Positions 50,000 through 62,500 of a DNA stretch of 64,000 bases are shown here, in pieces. A program made the translations under genes and the position numbers. The stretch comes from Sphagnum compactum. Its lineage: Eukaryota > Bryophyta > Sphagnopsida > Sphagnales. Positions within the stretch are counted from its first letter, which is position 1. Each line of letters opens with the position of its first letter. The stretch covers positions 6,851,495 to 6,915,494 of the forward strand of contig OZ234502.1 in NCBI GenBank assembly GCA_965153455.1. Direction: 5' to 3'. The notes beneath the pieces are model-generated. The model saw only the letters and a list, made by a program, of their open reading frames with translations, searched no databases and was not told the origin of the DNA.

Positions 50000-50806
50000 A
50001 TGGATCATGCGAAACAGAACAAGGATCGTGAAGAAGAAGAAGATGGAGAACCTCGGAAAGAACAAGATGTACATACCAGAAGAAGAAGAAGCGGGATGCA
50101 AGAATGGAGCACATGGCAGCTGATCGACTCCATTCTTCCGACGGGAGGATTCGCACATTCCTACGGACTGGAAGCGGCAACACAAGCAGGGCTGGTGTAC
50201 GATGCTTCCACGGTTTCCACCTTCGCAGTCACGACTCTAGAGAACGCCGGAGCTTTGCTGCTTCCCTTTGTGTGGAGCGCCAGCAAGCAGACAACAACCA
50301 CTGAGGATTGGATTATGCTGGACTCTGAGCTCCATGCCGTGCTCACCAACCATGTAGCGAGAGCTGCTTCCTTGAGCCAAGGAAAAGCTTTGATCCGCCT
50401 TGCAAGCACCGTGTTTCCAGAGATTACAGACGAGGTGAAGAGCATGCGTGCTTGCATCCAAGAGAAGAATAAGAAGAAGAAGACAACAGCAGCAGCAAGA
50501 GGAGCGCATGGACATCACGCGATTGTTTTCGGTCGTCTCTTCGGTCTCTTAGGCTTGGATTCTCTCACAGCACAGCGCGCTTTCTTGTTTTTGTCTCTGC
50601 GGGATGTGTTGTCCGCTGCCACGAGATTGAACCTCGTCGGTCCCATGGAAGCGGCGTTGCTGCAGCACCGCCATGCCAGTCTTGCGGAAGCTGTTCTGGT
50701 CAAGTATGCCAATAGAGGCGTCGAAGATGCGTATCAGACTGCTCCTCTTCTTGATACTCTTCAAGGCGCCCACAACCTTCTCTTCTCTCGCTTGTTTTGC
50801 TCTTGA
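50000..50806 (+). CDS. UREF: Urease accessory protein UreF
   Basis: A single exon of 268 codons from ATG at 50000. The ORF is open further upstream, to 49913, but that part has no convincing start. The core begins near residue 36 with WSTWQLIDSILPTGGFAHSY, then GLEAATQAGLV, the signature opening of UreF. Further matches are LLPFVWSA, LHAVLTNHVARAASLSQGKAL, HHAIVFGRLFGLLGL and RLNLVGPMEAALLQH. UreF is an all-helical protein that binds UreD/UreH and UreG and gates nickel transfer during urease activation, in plants in the cytosol. The first ~32 residues are charged (KEQDVHTRRRRSG) and plant-variable. A Lys-rich insert (EKNKKKKTTAAARG) near residue 155 looks like a flexible loop. It is intron-free and divergent from the OXA2-type gene. 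Confidence 0.92.
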   Translation: MDHAKQNKDREEEEDGEPRKEQDVHTRRRRSGMQEWSTWQLIDSILPTGGFAHSYGLEAATQAGLVYDASTVSTFAVTTLENAGALLLPFVWSASKQTTTTEDWIMLDSELHAVLTNHVARAASLSQGKALIRLASTVFPEITDEVKSMRACIQEKNKKKKTTAAARGAHGHHAIVFGRLFGLLGLDSLTAQRAFLFLSLRDVLSAATRLNLVGPMEAALLQHRHASLAEAVLVKYANRGVEDAYQTAPLLDTLQGAHNLLFSRLFCS

Positions 50807-52592
50807 GAGTCTTCTCACAATCACTGGATCTTCTTCTCTTCAAACTCTTGTATCATCGTCAGTCGGCAGACTCTTCTTCCAAATAGGAAAGGAAATGGTT
50901 CTTCTTCGTCCTCTTCCTCTTAGTCTTTCATGAGTATATTTCTTTCTTATCAAGACTGCTGTGAAGAAGAAGAAGAAGAAGAAGAAGATCTCTTATTGTC
51001 CAACAGCAGGATTGCGGTGGTTTTCTTCATCATCACCTTGCGTTGAAACACCAATCTAGGATTGTCGTCATCCTCGTCCTTGCAATAGAGATCGAATCTA
51101 GATCATAGGTATGTTGTTCTTCACTGGAAATACTACAGATATGGTTCTTTTCATGTATTTGGTAAGCCATTCATATTTTGTTTTGTTGCTGGGGCAGGCT
51201 ACACTGCAAAAAGTTTCACCAAATTCTCTTAAGAAGATCTATATAGAATGAAAATGCCAAGAGTGCTGCTCAATTTTCAATCTGCATTTGTGAACTGCTG
51301 ATTTATGGGTTATACAAACCAAGTTTTAGTTTGTGGTTTGAAATTTGAGGCAGAAAGTTTTGGAACCTGAAGAGGACCCCATCATGAAGCTCTCCAACTG
51401 TGATGAATGAAGCTCTTGCATCTGCAAACATAGTAAGTCTTGTATTGGCACACACCCCAAGGCAGGAAAATTGCTTGTCAAATTCAGCACAGATTTTCTT
51501 CTCGTACTTAAGAAGGACCTTGACATAGTTAAAGAGTCATCGAAGTACACATGCAGGAGGTGCTGCTACTACCATTGAGACCAGAGCTAGTTCAAGAGAA
51601 AAAAGATCTTCAAGGAACCAAAATAAATCTGGTGCTGCACAGCTCTTGTATCATTAGTAAAAATAATGTTGATGGAGAATTTTTTATGTGTGTATCCAAC
51701 CTTGGTTCAATGTGTTTCTTGCATGGCCTCATTCAACTTGTGGATGTTTCGTGTGGGCTTTGACACTTTTTCAATGGTGGTGAGTTTTATTGATGATGTT
51801 TTGCATACAATTCACATAACAAATTGACTCTTCCAAGTGCAAAATACATTCAAAAGCTTGAAATTTGTTCAAAAGTTTGCAAGGAATGTGTTTATTGCAC
51901 GGTGTGGGGCCAATCCAAAAAATGTCAAAAATCCTTTACATTATGATACTTGATTCTTGAAGATGTCTTTTTTGGCACACTAATTTTCAAGTATTGTGGA
52001 ATCTTGAATTGGGTATTAAAAATTTCAATATTGTCAATGTGATCAAAAGCTTTCATTGATTTAAGCTTATAATGTCTTGTGATGTGATTATTAAGTTCTA
52101 TTTGCCTAATAATGTTCATCTAGGTTGTCTAAAAGGTAAATATTCTTCTACCATGAAGAGGCAAACATTTTTTTTTTCGTTTTCAAAACCCAAAATGAAA
52201 GAGCCTCTTGATTAAGGAGGTTGAGATCTTAATTAAAGAATAGGTTTCTTTAAAGAAGATGCATACCGTACCGCCGCGCTCGTTTCACACCACCCAGTGC
52301 GAAATATTTAATTTTGGACGATTTTCATTTTCGCATCGACCCACAAATAATTAATTACAATGGTCTGTCATTTCACACTTCAATGGGTCTGCCGGAATTG
52401 GGGCGGGCCGCGGCCTGTCGGCCGCCGGGCTGGCCGCCATTTCATTGAAACCAACTTTCCGGTGAGCCTGAGCGACTCGGAGTCACGTTCTGCTCAAGCT
52501 AAAGATCAGAGAAGCTCAGGCTTGCTTCAACTTGAATCATATTTCAGGAAACTTGAGAGAAGAGCAGCTGAAGGGGGCGCACTGGGTAGGTC
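50807..52592. other. UreF 3' flank and intergenic sequence
   Basis: An AAG microsatellite lies at about 50963-50990, probably in the UreF 3' UTR. The rest is AT-rich except a short, very GC-rich patch (about 52390-52440) before the transposase relic. One coding-like fragment on the minus strand is listed separately. Confidence 0.5.
51303..51536 (-). pseudogene. Possible gene fragment, unrecognised
   Basis: After a TGA the minus strand stays open for 77 codons without any ATG at its head. It reads LFNYVKVLLKYEKKICAEFD and then KQFSCLGVCANTRLTMFADA before ending in TAA. Codon choice (many AAG, GTC, CTT) and residue mix look protein-like. It may be an exon or a pseudogene piece. An overlapping frame contains YFDD, but nothing else of a reverse transcriptase. 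Confidence 0.25.
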
Positions 52593-53573
52593 ATGGCTAC
52601 TGCCATGATCACCAACTTCTTCAAGAAAGCCACACCTGCTGATATTGAGGAGCAAAAGAAGCGAGATGCGGTGTATTGGGCGAAAAGGAAGGAGGAGGAG
52701 GTTGAGAAGCTTGCTAGGGATGAGGAGCAGTGAGTGGCAGCTCAAAAGGCAAAGAGGCCTGTAGGAAGACCCAAGATGAAACGTCAACCTGACGTGGTGC
52801 TCATCTCTCCTGTTGAGGAGGTAGAAGTAGAAAAGCTGGTAGCTACCCAACCCCCAACTAAGAAGAGTAGATGTGGAGGTAGCTATTCGAGGTTGGGCAA
52901 CCCTGATATGTGGCCTCTCATTGCCCAGGCTGTTGCGTTGCATCCACGATCCCTCACAGACGCTCTCAACCACTTGCAACACATTAGGAAGCCTGGCAGA
53001 ATTGGAAGCCCATTTGACGCGCTAACGATCAGCACCATGAAGGGTTGGTATGCAAAGGATCAGGGGACGGGGCATTGGCTTCTCAAAGATGATATACGGG
53101 AGAAGATCGGCCTAATGGCAGCAAAGAAAGTCGCGCAGGTGCGCTGCAACACGAAGAAGCCTAGAGGCATTCTCAAGGATCACCCCGAGACAGCCAGCCA
53201 GATTGTTGATTGTCTCAAAGGCATGCGCTTGGCTGGCCAACAGATTGACAGCTCAATCATCAGAACCACAATCCAGGGTGTGATCGCTGTGGGGGCTCCT
53301 GAGCTGTTTGACAGGGTGGTTGGCAAGGACAAGGACGGTCAACCTGTCAAGTTTAGCGTCTCCAAAAGGTTCGCCAAAGCTTTTACTCAGAGGCACCTTG
53401 GCTGGACTTGGCGACAGACGACGGGGGCAGCCAGGAAGCTTCCTGAGGACTTAGTTGTTCAGGGGGAAGAGATGGCATTCCAGGTTGCGGCGCTCTGTTC
53501 GATGCATTCAGTCCCAGACTGCACCAAATTGCATTTTAGTTGTTGTATATATGGATCGTATACATGTTTGTAG
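52593..53573 (+). pseudogene. Broken pogo/CENP-B-like transposase, N-terminal part
   Basis: ATG at 52593 opens a frame beginning MATAMITNFFKKATPADIE with a Lys/Glu-rich helix. After 46 codons a TGA (52731-52733) interrupts it, and the same frame then continues for 279 codons to 53573. Just after the stop is an AT-hook-like KRPVGRPK. The rest matches the DNA-binding half of pogo-type transposases with a CENP-B-like helix-turn-helix: a segment near FSVSKRFAKAFTQRHLGWTW, then RKLPEDLVVQGEEMAFQVAAL. In that family the catalytic DDE domain starts right after this point. Here the reading changes to unrelated AT-rich sequence after SVPD, so no catalytic Asp is left. A premature stop plus a missing catalytic half argue against transposition. 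A DNA-binding product from an internal start is conceivable but unsupported. Confidence 0.7.
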
Positions 53574-55722
53574 GAACTTGTGCAATTGTTACAACTTGTT
53601 TAATAGAAGTCACAATTATATGAATACCATGAGTTGCAAGTGCTCACTGTAAGTCAAAACTCAATTGCAAGCCCAATTGTGAAACTTTGATTTTCTCATA
53701 GTGAATATTCAAAGTTGAATTAAATAGGAAGGAATCAAGTGAGTCAAAGTTGAAGGAAGTGGCTTGCAAGAAAACATTACCTATTAGATAAGTAATTATC
53801 AACAAGATAACAAAGATCAAACAAAAATATAATAAGGAAACAACAAAAATTCATTCAAATTTGGTCCATATCTCCACACCTTATTATAAAAGAGGTGGTC
53901 TAAGTTTCAAAAGAAGTTTTTTGGACATAATGGCCATCTACAAGTTTTAAATTCAAGTTACATTACCTAACTTTTTTGTCTCGCATTTGGTTTGGTTTAA
54001 TTCTAAAAGTCTATTCATTTTGACTCATTTCTTACTTTCTTTGTGGTTGGGGTTTGTTGGAATTCATAATGTATTTTGCTAAATTCCTTGCAACACATTC
54101 AACATATGTAATGAAAGCAATGTGTTCTTAATATTGGTTATAAGTTGATATTATCTTTGATCAACATTTGATAATGATCAAGGAACACTATGGTTATCTA
54201 CAAGATTACCAAAATTACAACCCAAGTGTTGGGTTGAATCAAATATATATGGACCTTTTCAACTTTGACATTTATCAAATCTAAATTATGGAATTGGTTT
54301 TATGAACATTTTCTAATTAGGATGGGGATGTACTCTCAAGCATTGTTTATTTCAACAATTTCCCAAAAACATATGTGACAATAGGAAAGAAAGTTGAAAA
54401 ATGAATGGTCATTGGCTTGGTTTCTTCTTCCCTTACTTCATTGCAATTTAATAACATCACAACATTATGTGTATGTTATTAGTAATCACACAAGATCATT
54501 CATATTGTGATATATGGAGCAAAGTCATTCCAATTCTGACATGCCTCAATGATGACAAATTATTATTTATGTTTGGATCGTGTTTGGGCGTTGTGTGAAC
54601 TATTTTAAAATTTTGTTTTACACTTGTAGCTATAGCAACTTGCAAGTTAGCAATAGAAATTTGACCATTCTTTTGGTCTTGTGGTGCAACACAATGAAAA
54701 GTTAAATGCTTGTTTGTAAGATGATGCAAATGTAATCAAAGGAAGATATTGATTATAGGTTACAATGCCATGTTCACAACTTTGCAAAATTATCTTTGAA
54801 GGCATTGTTATATTTTAAAACTAAATGGAAGGAATATAAATACATTTGACATATTACATAGTCATATTTAAAATTAATTCTCTTATGGGAAAAATTAATG
54901 ATTGCATGATTTGTTTCAAGCAGAGTAACATGCACGAAAAAAATTATCAAGTTCACATCACACAAAAACTCAAAATTAGTTTGAGCAATTGTTGTGGCCA
55001 TAGAATCCTCCATTACTTTCATCAAAAGAATCTTGTATTTGTAAAGACACATTTAACAAAAGGGTGAAAGCACACGGGGAGGGTGGGGGGGGGTTGCAAC
55101 TTGGGCAACAACTGGTCCATTATAGTTCATATAGTATAATTTCATAAAAATGAGATGCATTTAATTTAAGGTTTAACTTTTGTTATTTTGCCCTTATAAT
55201 TTTGACATTTCAAAACTCTATTTTTATATAATAATATTTAGAAAAATATGTATTTCATAACTTGAATTTAAAGAGCGATGTGTATATTTGTGATGTACAT
55301 AATATATTAAAACCCATATTTCATTTTAGAAACTTGTTTATACCATGACTCAAAACAAGAATTAGGAACAAGGTCTAAATCAAGAACTTAGTTATGTGAA
55401 CCATATATTGGATACCTTTTAAGTCGAGGCTATTGTTAGTTTGGATTCAATGATTTTTTAAAACCCATTGGAAGACATTAACACCATCCACCTTGAAATA
55501 TAAAAGTTTCTTTACAATGTCAATCTTTGAAACAACTACATCAACTTTTTAAAAAGTGTAGACGATTTTTATGAAATCATTGGAACCTTATCTTTTAATG
55601 ATTTTCTTGATAGAAATAAAAATCGAAACTTTACACAAGTTCAATATAATATAACAATGGAATGGGATTTATAACATATTATTGATCATTATACTCTCAT
55701 GTCCTAAAGACACATTTCCATT

Positions 55723-55761
55723 AAGGGGTTGTTATGACAAAATCTCTCATGACAACCCCTT
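55723..55761. repeat. Hairpin, 15-bp arms
   Basis: AAGGGGTTGTTATGA and TCATGACAACCCCTT pair at 14 of 15 positions, with a G-T wobble at the other, around a nine-base loop. TTTCCATTA words flank it on both sides. Confidence 0.7.
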
Positions 55762-56721
55762 TCCATTACTTTTTTCTCCACTTAATTGGGTTCACATATT
55801 AAAGGACATTTTTGTTTTTTTTTGGGGTGCTTTCGATAATCATTAACCTATGGAATTGGCGACTTTTAAAGAAGATTTGCTTGGCATAATAATAGTTGTA
55901 GATGTGACCTATTGAAAAGTCATTGGCAAGATGTGACAAGATTGGCATGGGGCATCAAACTCTTTTGTTAGCTTAGAGCTCTTCAAAAAGGTGAATGTTG
56001 CCCTTCAGAGGATATATAGTTATGAATTGTTTTTCTATCTCTTTCACACAAATTTGATCACACATTAGAAAGAACAAACTTCATAATATTTTCTTTAAAT
56101 TAGTAATTTTATTTTTCTTTTCAAAAGTGGATCTTTTAAAGCAACTTAGTTTTCTTTCTACAAGCGATGTTGCTTTTATCTTAAAACATGCCCTTTCATT
56201 TGTACGTTGAAACTTGAGATAGAATAAGTATTCATTTCTGTAATAGTTTAAAGTTGTGATTATTTTTCATTACTTATCAAACCAATTTGGTAGAAGCCAA
56301 ATTAGTTGTGCACCCTAGAATTTGAAATTTTGTAACTTATAAACTAATAATTCGTGTGTGTGTTTTTTGGTAGAATCTCTACACACACTTGTATTATGAA
56401 TCTTTCAAATTCATTTGAACTACCCTTTCAATAGGTTTTTTAATCTTCCACATTATATTCCACTTGAATGTTTCTTTGAGTGATCTCATATTATAGTTAT
56501 TTCATAGCTCTCATAACTCCACATTGATCAAATGTAGGAGTTGTGAGAGTTACAAGTCAAACTGTGAGTCACCATAAGGTGTCATTTGTCACCTTTTATT
56601 GGAACCTATGTGTAATTACAAAATAATTAGAAAGTAATTAGAATGTGAATCTATTAACATTCATTAGTTATAAATTTTAATTAGCTTATTGCAACTATAC
56701 AATGGAAAATAATGTTGTAAT

Positions 56722-56813
56722 AGGGTTCATGTTAGTGGCTTTCCATTATGCTACTATGATCACAACTTATTGTGTGTAGTTGTGATCATAATAGGCTAAT
56801 GGAAAGAGACCCT
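56722..56813. mobile_element. Small foldback/MITE-like hairpin
   Basis: The core arms TATGATCACAACT (56755-56767) and AGTTGTGATCATA (56778-56790) are exact complements around ten bases. Outside them, GGCTTTCCATTA pairs imperfectly with TAATGGAAAGAG, and AGGGT with ACCCT at the ends. No target duplication is certain. Confidence 0.5.
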
Positions 56814-57052
56814 AAGTAATTCAAGTAATAATTGGAGTTCACAATGACAATTTTTGGCTTTTATTGGAACTTGTTTGTACAAAAAATCCTCCATGACCCA
56901 TACAACAAACTTAACTTAATGATTTGATTTGATGTTTGTGTCATCCAAAAAAAAATGATCATACATTTTTTTAAAACCTTCATACTCAAACTTTGACCTT
57001 CCTATCTACAAAAGATGAAATATTGTCCCAAAACTATACTTCATTTCTCTTT

Positions 57053-57078
57053 CCCCCCCCCCCCCCCCCCCCCCCCCC
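57053..57078 (+). repeat. Run of 26 C
   Basis: An uninterrupted cytosine homopolymer. Its exact length may reflect sequencing or assembly error. Confidence 0.85.
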
Positions 57079-58019
57079 AAATCCACCAAACTTGTAGTCC
57101 CACATGTGAAAGCAATGGAGATAAGCAATAAATTTTGATTTTTGTTAAAGCTCAAATCCAAATTTTTGTAGTAAATTCTTGAAACAAAAAATGATTTTCA
57201 TATGTTACTTACTAGATGAAAATGACTCACATGCACTACAAGGATCCAAACCAAAATCACAAAATGGAAAACAAAAATTTTGGTGCCAAAAGATTTATTT
57301 TGTGTTCTTTGAAGAAGTCTCATAACACAAAAAAATGAGACTTTAAGAAACACTCATCGGAATAAACCCTCCCCTTAACACAAAAAAATCGGAATAAACC
57401 CTCCCCTTAACACAAAAAAATTGGATCAATGTTCACATTAAAGGAGGTTCCAACAAAAAAACAACTATTGAAAACGAATGTTTCACAATAAACACCAATG
57501 TGGGTAGTTATCTAAATTGGAAGCTAATAATTGTAGTTCTTAGGGTAGTTCTCAAAGACATACAACCATGGTTTTTTTTTTAAAAACAATAAAAAATCAG
57601 AATGGGAGGCTAATAATAATATGTAAATTATAGAAATGAATATTTAAAAAATTAATAAAAAATAAAACACATTCGACACCAGCAAGGACCTAATTGGACA
57701 AAAGCCTAAAGAATTTATTTATAAACACATCGTTGATCCCAAAAAATATACAAAGTATTAGAAACACGAGAGTATTTTAAAAATGTCAAGTTAACACAAA
57801 CTCGATGTCGAAAACTCTCCAATCTCAACAACCAACTGCTCACCCGCCCGCTTTAATTTTGACTTAGTTGTGTTGTAGTGCCGACAACTGCAAAATAATA
57901 ATAATTTTCAACACCATAACCATATGTCAAAACCAACAAAGATGAATATCTAAATAGAATAATAAAACCATTCAAAATGAATCAAGACGAAAGGAAGTAA
58001 TAATAATACAAAAAAAACT

Positions 58020-59517
58020 GTTTGTATTTCGCGAAGTAGTTTTCGCTTGCCGCTGAGCTTTACACACCCCCCCGCCCCCTCCCGACCCTCCCCCACTTCT
58101 CCCTTTCTTTCTTCTCATAGGTACTAAAAGTTTTGGAGCTTTTCATCACATTTCTCATGCCGACCAGCAGCTGCTCATTCGAACACTCGAAACGGACGGG
58201 ATACTGGACCCACTGCAGGTGGGAGGAGGACGGGGGTTCACTCTGCCCCAGGTGGCGGGATTCGTAGCCAGACACGCAGGCGAAGAAGATGACCCGGTCC
58301 TGAAGCTCCGATGCAGGCGCTCTTTCTTTCTTTCTCTCTCTCTCTCTACGCGGTTGCATGCTCTGCAGCGAGTACCCTTCTTTTTGGCGCCCCATGTCAT
58401 TGCATGCTACCACAGGTTCTACACTTTTTTTAGCTCTCTTCCTCTCCCTCTCTCTCATGCAAAGCTTATCATTAATGTACCTATTTTTTTCTGGCCAGTT
58501 CCGGGTGTAGAGCTATCATTTAGCTTGATCGCAAGCATTTCTGGTGGTTTTCGCAGGAGAGTCCGGTTTTCGGGAGCTGCTCCGTAAAGGATTTTGTTCG
58601 TTTGCATCATTGGTTGTCTTTCCACTCCGGATATTTTATTAACAGATTGCACATTTTTCCTCTGAAGCTGCTGTATTTCGGAATTCCCCGGGAGCAAGAA
58701 GGATCTGCAATAATAGTTCTGTGTGTTGATCGAATCGACCAGACACATTGTTCATTTTCTTGATTCTTCTTTCTCGCTCTTTCTGGAGGTTCGTGTTTTT
58801 CTGGCTGTTTGCTAAATTCCCGTGTGCTTAACGTTGCCATCCGTTTTCTTGGAATGATTGGAGTTCTGCGTCAGTAGACAAGAGATCAATCTAGCTTCAT
58901 CCTTTGTTAGGCGCCGTTGTTTCTCTCATTTATTTTTTCTCAGTTTGTCACGAAATTGTAGACGCATTGTAGTAGGGGAGACGGAGAGCTATTGTTGTTA
59001 TCACTTCAGTTCTCGAAGCACAAAATCTCGAAGGCAAGGTGCAAGAAGTTAGCAAGCGCATACATATCTGAGACCTCTGGCTGCACTCAGAAGGCTCCTT
59101 TAAACCGTTTCTGGTGAAGGCATCATCGCATTGCATCACAAGTGGATTTGTCTCAAGAGTGCGAGAGACAACCGTTGCAAAGAGACGTTGTGCGACTCCA
59201 CAACAGAATCCGTGGAGCCACCAGGAACTCTCTTGAATAATGTAGAAAAACAAAGCATCTTAACATGTTATTGGAGTCTAGTGCAACGCGTCTATCTGAG
59301 AGAAATCTGTGCGCTCCTATGCTGCAGTAAAATGTGCGCGAAGTCTAACCGAAGAGCATTGCATGCAATGAATGGTGAGTGTGGAAACAGAATAGTAGTG
59401 TAGGACGAACGACGTCTCCGTCTATTGCAGCTTGGGAGACTTGATTGTCTGCATTGGCGGCGTTTGCGTTCGTTCGTCTTTGGATCAGTTCTTCTGTTAC
59501 CCTGCTGCTCCCGAGAA
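58020..59517 (+). promoter_or_regulatory. Upstream region and probable 5' UTR of the HPT gene
   Basis: At about 58.02 kb the AT-rich intergenic sequence gives way to GC-richer DNA, with a C-rich stretch (58066-58100) and a CT run (58322-58349). A consensus acceptor (TTTCTTCTCATAG) ends at 58120, and another (CTCCGTCTATTGCAG) at 59430, so the leader may be spliced. Several open stretches on both strands around 58.13-58.32 kb look mildly protein-like, but none connects to HPT. I treat the interval as promoter plus leader. Confidence 0.4.
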
Positions 59518-62500
59518 ATGGAGGCTTTAAACCGGGCTCACATCTTCAACCCTCGAGCATGTGTACAAGCTTATCAACAGATAAAATTGACTGCCCGGCT
59601 TTCCCAGCAACGAGCATCAATCTGCAGCCGGAAGACAACAGCTTTCACGAAAGTCGTTGAGTCCCAATGTGAGAATACCTGCCCTCTTCTCCCAAGACTA
59701 ATGCACTTTGTTACAAGATCTGTCCATGTGCTTTGCCTGCTTCTTTTGGTTCTACCCTCAGATTCTGAATTAGGTCATTTGCAATTCTGCCAATCTTTAG
59801 GCCACGCAGTGGGTAATGGACTTTGCATCAATGTGGAAAAACCCACTTCTGTATGATCAAGGCTGTGCAAAACTCTTTGATTGATATGTTAGAGCACTGC
59901 TGGTATGTCAAACACTAATCTGAAACATTTCTCTTCCCAACTGCATAACAGCTATGAACCAGGCCCCGATATTCCGTATTCCATTTGGTGGTGTTTGCAT
60001 CTCCACACAACCAATTTGTAGTCACAATGGCGTTGTTGTGCCAGGAAGGCACATTCTGATTCAACCATACAAAGCTGGCAGGAAACTAAAGTTTTGCATT
60101 TTGGCAACCGCAACACCTATGGAATTGGATGAAGGCTCTGCCGTGCCAGCAGCAGATGTGGAGGAAGTGATTGTAGAGGAAGGTGTAGGTTGGTTTGATT
60201 GGTTTGATCCATTCTCTCGCTTCTGTCGACCCCATACAATCATTGGCTCTGTGAGTTCCACACAACTATGACTGATTACAAAACTTGAGCCATCACTGCT
60301 CTTGTTACTACTGCTTGCCTGCTCTATTTGCTGTATGTGCTTCTCTTTCTCAATTCTTTCTTACATCATTTCACAAGCTGCTTGAAGCAGGAAATTGAAA
60401 ATCATATTGAATTCTTGCATGGTTATCTTATGTAGCTCCCATTGATATGGGAAATGCCTTCAATGCTGAACAAAGCAACTTTCCTCCAGAGATTCCCTTC
60501 CTCTCATCAATAATTGCTGCTTGAGAACATGGCACTTTTGCAGAGTGTTAAGATTTTTAAGTAGTGAGTGCTTGCCTTCAGACTTCAACTATCTCTAACA
60601 TGAAAAATTTGGTGCTGATATAAAGGCTCTGGGTGTTACATCTGTGTCACTTATGGCTGTCCAAAGTCCAGCTGACATCTCTATGACCTTCTTCGTTGGA
60701 CTACTTAAGGCAAGTATGTCCTGGGCCTTGCCTTTGCCACGTGTAGGAAGTAAGCAAATTGAAGTGATGAACAACTCTGAGAAACAATTGTACAATGTTT
60801 GATTTGTCCTCTTCTACATGTGTCAAGTCAACTGGAAGGCGCTGATAAATGCAGTGACCTGCACTGTTCATTGCCACCATAGTGGAGAATCACTTTGGAG
60901 AGGACCACATTGAGTATGAATAATGTCCAGATACCTCATGCAAGTGCGACTACAAACAACTCCAATCTTTTCTAAATGTAATCCTTTTGCAGGCTCTGAT
61001 TCCGGCTCTTTGCATGAATGTCTACATTGTGGGACTGAACCAAATCCATGACATTGAGATTGATAAGGTAATACTCATGATTGGTGCATCCAAGGAAGTA
61101 AATGCCTGATATTTTGTTCGGCTTGCTGTGTGGTGCTATGGTTTATTTGTGTGGTGAAAGATGTGACTTGGTTCAGACAGTGACATGTAGTTTCCAAGAG
61201 CATGATTTACTGTACATTGTCATCTGTTAGTGACAAGAATCAGAAATAATATTTCAATCCTGCCCATTGAAATGTCATGTATGATTCTTGTCACTAACAG
61301 ATGATAATTTGGGAACCAATGCCTGGGAGCTCAGTGGCTTGCAATCTGTGTTGATCTCTGACGTATTTGACACTTCAGCACCTGATGGTACATGTCCAGG
61401 TCAACAAGCCATATCTTCCACTTGCTTCTGGAGAGTATTCTTCTGCAACTGGAATAGCACTTGTGATTGCCTTTGCTGCAGTGGTATGCTTTCAGACGAC
61501 CTTCTTTGGCCTGGCACTTTTTGTCATAGACAAATGCATTTCAGAACTTTCTCTGGATCGAGTTTCCTCAGCATTTTAAAGCAAGGGAAGTTCTGTGAGT
61601 ACCAGTGTTGAGGCCTAATAGTCAAGGTATAAGATGATATAAACTGTCCTGTGAATTCTAATCTTTCCCAGATGTAACATGTTGTAAACCATGCTTGAAC
61701 TTCCATGCACATTTTGTGCATGTTGCAGAGCCTAGCAATTGGAGCTTATGTAGGTTCAAGGCCATTGATGTGGGCATTGACTGTCAGCTTGGTGTTGGGA
61801 ACAGCTTATTCAGTTGATGTAGGTCATCACCTCCTTTATATTGTACCTTCATGCACATGAGATGATACAAGATAGTCTGTAAACTTGGAGATTGGTGCAG
61901 AACTGGCAAACTTTGCTGTTAGGAAACCAAGATACTGAGCTTAACATGCATCATCTGAATCTTATTGACATTTTCTGGGTTTGTGAACAGCATCATCAAT
62001 CTTTCTTCATGCTTTTTTTTCTTGAAAGGTTTCTCAGGAGTGATAGCATAGGAACTGCATGTACATTGTGTGGTACAAATGTATAGCAGTTCCAAGTGGA
62101 GGTAGAATTTTTGCAGTAATTTCCTCCTCTCATTTGTGCCATCTTCTGCAGCTTCCATTCCTAAGATGGAAGAGATCAGCTGTTGCTGCTGCAAGCTGTA
62201 TCCTGGTGGTTAGGGCTATTGTTGTTCAGCTTGGGTTCTACCTACACATGCAGGTGTGATTCTGCTCTTCAGAGTGGCAATGCAGCTCCTTCTAGTTCCA
62301 CAAGAAACTCCAGAGCCCGATGTTGCTCATATGTGTGTACTGTATGAACTGATCTCTGTTTCATGGAAAACTTGTTAAAAGTGGATGGCACAGACAAGGT
62401 ATCCTAGAATTCGGTCAAACATTGGCAAAACTTAGTTGCGTTCATAAGGCATTGATGGCACATAGCTTTGTGGAAAACTGGGGTGAACTTGTTTTTTCGC

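Larger units (their letters stand above)
53574..58019. other. AT-rich intergenic region with hairpin repeats
   Basis: No exons or domains are visible in 4.4 kb. Two hairpin-forming stretches (near 55.7 and 56.7 kb), a run of 26 C (57053-57078), a G-rich run near 55077-55095 and a 33-bp duplication (57355-57420) are the only structured items. Short ORFs here are AT-rich and unrecognisable. Confidence 0.5.

Noticed and set aside
51326-51550. Copia-type reverse transcriptase (YFDD motif)
   Set aside because: Only the four-residue word matches; flanking reverse transcriptase motifs are missing, and another frame of the same strand looks more coding-like.
57053-57078. Poly-C run as a functional i-motif or regulatory element
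   Set aside because: A bare homopolymer in gene-free DNA; its length is error-prone in sequencing and nothing nearby suggests a role.
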